Assembly: GCA_032906765.1 (NCBI GenBank)
Contig: JAJTZB010000005.1
Coordinates: 116,219-180,218, forward strand
Source of the DNA: Nitrososphaerales archaeon
GTDB lineage: Archaea; Thermoproteota; Nitrososphaeria; Nitrososphaerales; Gagatemarchaeaceae
DNA length: 64,000 nucleotides
Direction of reading: 5' to 3'
Both the position numbers and the translations under genes were made by a program. The notes under the pieces were generated by a model. That model made no database searches. It had not been told where the DNA came from and saw nothing but the letters and a program-made list of their open reading frames with translations. Numbering within the stretch: the stretch's first letter is position 1; every line of letters begins with the position of its first letter. Shown here one piece after another: positions 61,231 to 64,000 of the stretch.

Positions 61231-62502
61231 TTGCCCAGCGGGTTGGCGGAGGGCGCAAGGCCTAGCTATCGGAAGGTGCTCTCCAATCATTCGATGTTCT
61301 TCCTTTGGGCGGGCGAGATCGTCTCACAGTCCGGCGACTACGTGTTTGCGATAGCCCTCCCGTGGCTGGTCCTCCTACAGACAGGCTCGGCATTTTACGT
61401 CTCGCTCACCAGCGCAATCGCATGGACTCCTCTTCTGCTCAGCCCCATTGCAGGGGTCTACGTCGACAGGACCAACCGGAAGACCTCCGTGATTCTCGGG
61501 AACCTGGTACAGGGTTCGGCGGCCGTCACGATGGCGGTGCTGTACGCTGCCGGGGCCCTGAGCCTGCCTGCGTTGCTCGCGCTTGTCTTCGTCATCTATT
61601 TCTTCGACCAGTTCGTGTCAACCGCAATAGACGCCATCCTCCCTAGACTTGTCGAGTCCAAGTCGGAACTCGCCGCCGTGAACGCCCTCTTCTCGATCTC
61701 CTCTTCGACAAACCGGATCGCCGGGTACGTCGTCGGCGGAACGGTGATAGCTCTCGCGGGGGTCGAGGTGCCGATACTCTACGACGGCACGACCTTCCTG
61801 TTTGCCGCGCTGTTGACCTTCGCCTTCGTCTCCTCGCTGTACGGCCGGATTTCGAGGCCCCCAAACAAGTCAAATGACCCAGACATTCACACGATGGGTT
61901 TCAAGGCCGAGTTCGTCGAAGGAGCGAGATTCGTGAAGAAAAATAGGCTCTTCCTTGAGCTAACGGTCGTTGTGTTCGTCGTAAACTTCTTCGTCAGCGG
62001 ACCTTCGGCCCTGATTGCCCCTTACGTGGCCGACTCTCTGCATCTCGGGTCCTTGGGCTTTGGGATCGTGGTGGGTGCGCTCGGGGCTGGCGGAATCGTC
62101 GGGTCGTATGTCTTCGGGAAGTTGAACGTGAGGGGATATGTGGGCAGGCTCTTCTTCGCCATGGCCCTGCTGATAGGAGTCTCGCTCCTGATCATGGGCC
62201 TGATTCCATCCTTCTACCTATCGTCCCTGCTGTTGTTCGTCATCGGGCTGGCGGGGGTGCTGGTCAACCTGCCCATAATGACCCTGATTCAGGCGAAGGT
62301 CCCCAACGAGATGCTCGGACGTGTCCTGGCCATTCTCGTTACGCTCATGAGCGCGGCAGCCCCTGTGGCTGCAATCGTCGCGGGAGGCTTGGCCGTGGTG
62401 GCCTCCACGCATGCTGTTTTCGCGTACTTCGGCATGGGAGCGGTTCTGACAGTCCTGCCGTCTTACGCAATGTTCCGGGAGCTCAGGTCGGCAAGTTACT
62501 GA
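61231..62502 (+). CDS. Major facilitator superfamily transporter
   Basis: 423 residues with about 12 hydrophobic helices. The loop between helices 2 and 3 reads GVYVDRTNRKT, the MFS signature. It resembles the MFS_3/enterobactin-exporter and macrolide-efflux group, so drug or siderophore export is possible. TTG start at 61231, with GCTTAATATC about 20 nt upstream as a weak promoter. Confidence 0.82.
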   Translation: MPSGLAEGARPSYRKVLSNHSMFFLWAGEIVSQSGDYVFAIALPWLVLLQTGSAFYVSLTSAIAWTPLLLSPIAGVYVDRTNRKTSVILGNLVQGSAAVTMAVLYAAGALSLPALLALVFVIYFFDQFVSTAIDAILPRLVESKSELAAVNALFSISSSTNRIAGYVVGGTVIALAGVEVPILYDGTTFLFAALLTFAFVSSLYGRISRPPNKSNDPDIHTMGFKAEFVEGARFVKKNRLFLELTVVVFVVNFFVSGPSALIAPYVADSLHLGSLGFGIVVGALGAGGIVGSYVFGKLNVRGYVGRLFFAMALLIGVSLLIMGLIPSFYLSSLLLFVIGLAGVLVNLPIMTLIQAKVPNEMLGRVLAILVTLMSAAAPVAAIVAGGLAVVASTHAVFAYFGMGAVLTVLPSYAMFRELRSASY

Positions 62503-62563
62503 AGACAATGCGAATGGCCCCGTTTTAGGCGATGCGTCGCTCCCCTTCAGGTGCAACCATAGG

Positions 62564-64000
62564 ATGGGCGTCAGGTCGAGCCTCTATCAAGTTTCGGCGG
62601 GCTATCTGCGGATATCGCGGTACTTCTTCCTCGCTTTGGCAGTGGTGGGGCTACTGGGGACGACCACAGGGGTCTTCGCCCAAAGCCAGCAGCCGCCTCA
62701 GCTCGCCCTGACCCTGTCCAACGCCAAGGTGGTCGAGACCTCCCTCCACTTGGTCGACGTCGTAGCCGTTTCGGGAACAGTTGCAGTTAGCGGCCCGACT
62801 CAAGGTTCCTGGAGCGGCGGTGCCCTCCACTTCAGCGGGTGGGCCTACGTCGTCGGAGAGGACCGCTTCGGGCAGAGCGACTCGGCGAACATCACCCTTT
62901 CCAGCGGCGACTTCAGTCCTTCAACTTTGGACTACCCGGCATCCTTGGACTCGACCTTCAGCAATCAGCAGAACGGACCCCACACAGTCGCCTCCTACGC
63001 CATCGTTGTAGACGCCTACGACCAGAGCGGCAGGCTGGTGGGAGTCTCCAACGAGCTGCAGGGAGCGGGGCAGGCCGGGTCTTCCGCAAACCTCTTCATC
63101 CTGACCATGGAGATCCCCCTCTTCCAAGTGCCAGAGCTTGGCATCTCGGCAAGCAACCCAGACTTCTCGAACCTCTTTGCAACCTTCGACCAGCTCCCCT
63201 TGGGCGACTTCTACATGCTGCTTGCAGAGGTCGCGGTCATCCTTCTGGTGGGGGCGGGGTTGGTCAACTTCATCATGTACCTCACAGGCGGGGGCGAGGG
63301 AAAGAACCAGACCAAGACGCTGGCTGGCCTCGACAACGTCCTCATGACCCTTCTCCTCGTCTTCCTCCTCCCCTACGCCTACAACGCCGTTGCAGGCTTC
63401 GTTAACGTCCTCGACCAGCAGATCATCGCAGGCCCGGGGAATCCGTATACCTCTTACTTGACCAATAGCCAGCTCATCTGGAATACGCTCCCCACGGGTG
63501 GCAACATCCTCACCGACTTCATCGGCGCCATAGCGAGCCTGATGGCATGGGTGATGTCCTGGCTGCTCGGGAGTGCACGGATCTTCCTCATCGGCGCAGT
63601 TACGGTGGCAATGCCGATTGTGCTAGTCCTCAGGGACATCAGGTTCACCGCCAGGTTCGCCGGTGTCGTAGAGGACACCTTCTTCGGCCTCATCTTCGCT
63701 AGCGTGATCAGCGCCCTATTCATAGGCCTCGCAGCCTACATCTTCAACCACTGGAGCGGCTCGATGTTCCAGGCGGCCAACGTTGACGAGACTTGGGTGG
63801 CATTGGCCGCGCTAATGGGAGCCATTCTCGCGCCCACCATCTTCGCCCCCATGACGGGGGTCTTCTTCCAGACCATGAGCCAGGTTGGGATGGCGGCTGC
63901 GGGTACTGCGGTGGCGATTGGTGCTGGTGGACTGGGTCCTGGTGCCGCGGGCGTCAAGGGAGGACTGGCTATGGCTGGGCAGGCTGTCGGCGGTCTGGCC
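62564..64000 (+). CDS. VirB6/TrbL/CedA-like polytopic membrane protein, 3'-truncated
   Basis: The frame from ATG 62564 stays open to the window edge (479 codons). A signal sequence (YFFLALAVVGLLGTTTGVFA) is followed by an extracellular domain of about 170 residues (VSGTVAVSGPTQGSW and after). Then come five to six hydrophobic helices, one flanked by a TGGGEGKNQTK cytoplasmic loop, and a Gly/Ala-rich segment at the edge. The topology recalls VirB6/TrbL channel proteins of type IV secretion and archaeal CedA DNA importers. Assignment is by architecture; the protein continues beyond the window. Confidence 0.6.
   Translation, partial: MGVRSSLYQVSAGYLRISRYFFLALAVVGLLGTTTGVFAQSQQPPQLALTLSNAKVVETSLHLVDVVAVSGTVAVSGPTQGSWSGGALHFSGWAYVVGEDRFGQSDSANITLSSGDFSPSTLDYPASLDSTFSNQQNGPHTVASYAIVVDAYDQSGRLVGVSNELQGAGQAGSSANLFILTMEIPLFQVPELGISASNPDFSNLFATFDQLPLGDFYMLLAEVAVILLVGAGLVNFIMYLTGGGEGKNQTKTLAGLDNVLMTLLLVFLLPYAYNAVAGFVNVLDQQIIAGPGNPYTSYLTNSQLIWNTLPTGGNILTDFIGAIASLMAWVMSWLLGSARIFLIGAVTVAMPIVLVLRDIRFTARFAGVVEDTFFGLIFASVISALFIGLAAYIFNHWSGSMFQAANVDETWVALAALMGAILAPTIFAPMTGVFFQTMSQVGMAAAGTAVAIGAGGLGPGAAGVKGGLAMAGQAVGGLA

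Overview
The window is archaeal chromosome. The evidence is an aIF2-beta gene beside a DUF424 gene, RIO1 kinase followed by a KRR1/Pno1 KH protein, both subunits of topoisomerase VI, archaeal-type myo-inositol-1-phosphate synthase, an Lrp-like double winged-helix regulator, very frequent TTG starts, and TATA-like boxes about 25-30 nt upstream of start codons (leaderless transcripts). A grpE-dnaK-dnaJ operon, an FtsZ-family protein, a divergent actin and membrane-bound blue copper proteins fit the Thermoproteota/Nitrososphaeria side (thaumarchaeal or aigarchaeal relatives). The exact lineage is inference.

Layout. 1-6.5 kb: a catabolic cluster with an LLM-type oxidoreductase, three amidohydrolases (two deaminase-like, one hydantoinase-like) and a carbamate kinase broken by one in-frame stop. 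7-13 kb: AlkP-type phosphodiesterase, ZIP metal transporter, AmmeMemoRadiSam-type radical SAM enzyme, thioredoxin reductase and a membrane-anchored coiled-coil protein. 13-17.5 kb: split glycine decarboxylase (gcvPA-gcvPB), a DUF59 protein and an FtsZ-like GTPase. 17.5-23 kb (minus strand): metG plus a methylthioadenosine/SAH salvage group (mtnP, apt, a 6-oxopurine phosphorylase, ahcY). 23-28.6 kb: aIF2-beta, DUF424, the Hsp70 operon, rio1 and pno1.

28.7-36.2 kb holds the topoisomerase VI operon. top6B carries two inteins and top6A one. All three have LAGLIDADG endonuclease domains and interrupt conserved functional motifs. The start of top6B also needs a +1 shift at a run of six T.

36-49.5 kb: inositol phosphate synthase, then a cell-surface island. 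It has two related small secreted proteins, each followed by a free-standing homing endonuclease (HNH or LAGLIDADG), a GT-C-like membrane protein, and an 1832-residue surface protein with about 21 regular 60-bp tandem repeats.

50-52.2 kb: a divergent actin overlapping by 4 nt a gene for a membrane protein with a cytoplasmic domain, a possible undescribed membrane-linked actin module. 52.5-54.8 kb: cupredoxin, CopD-like membrane protein and a regulator. 54.8-57.6 kb: an integration hot spot with several tRNA 3'-end fragments, a RelBE-type toxin-antitoxin pair and a tyrosine integrase. 57.6-64 kb, probably partly inside the integrated element: M29-like peptidase homologue, GNAT, unknown proteins, MFS transporter, a small two-helix pilin-like protein, and a VirB6/CedA-like membrane protein running off the end. 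The last two may belong to a DNA-exchange apparatus.
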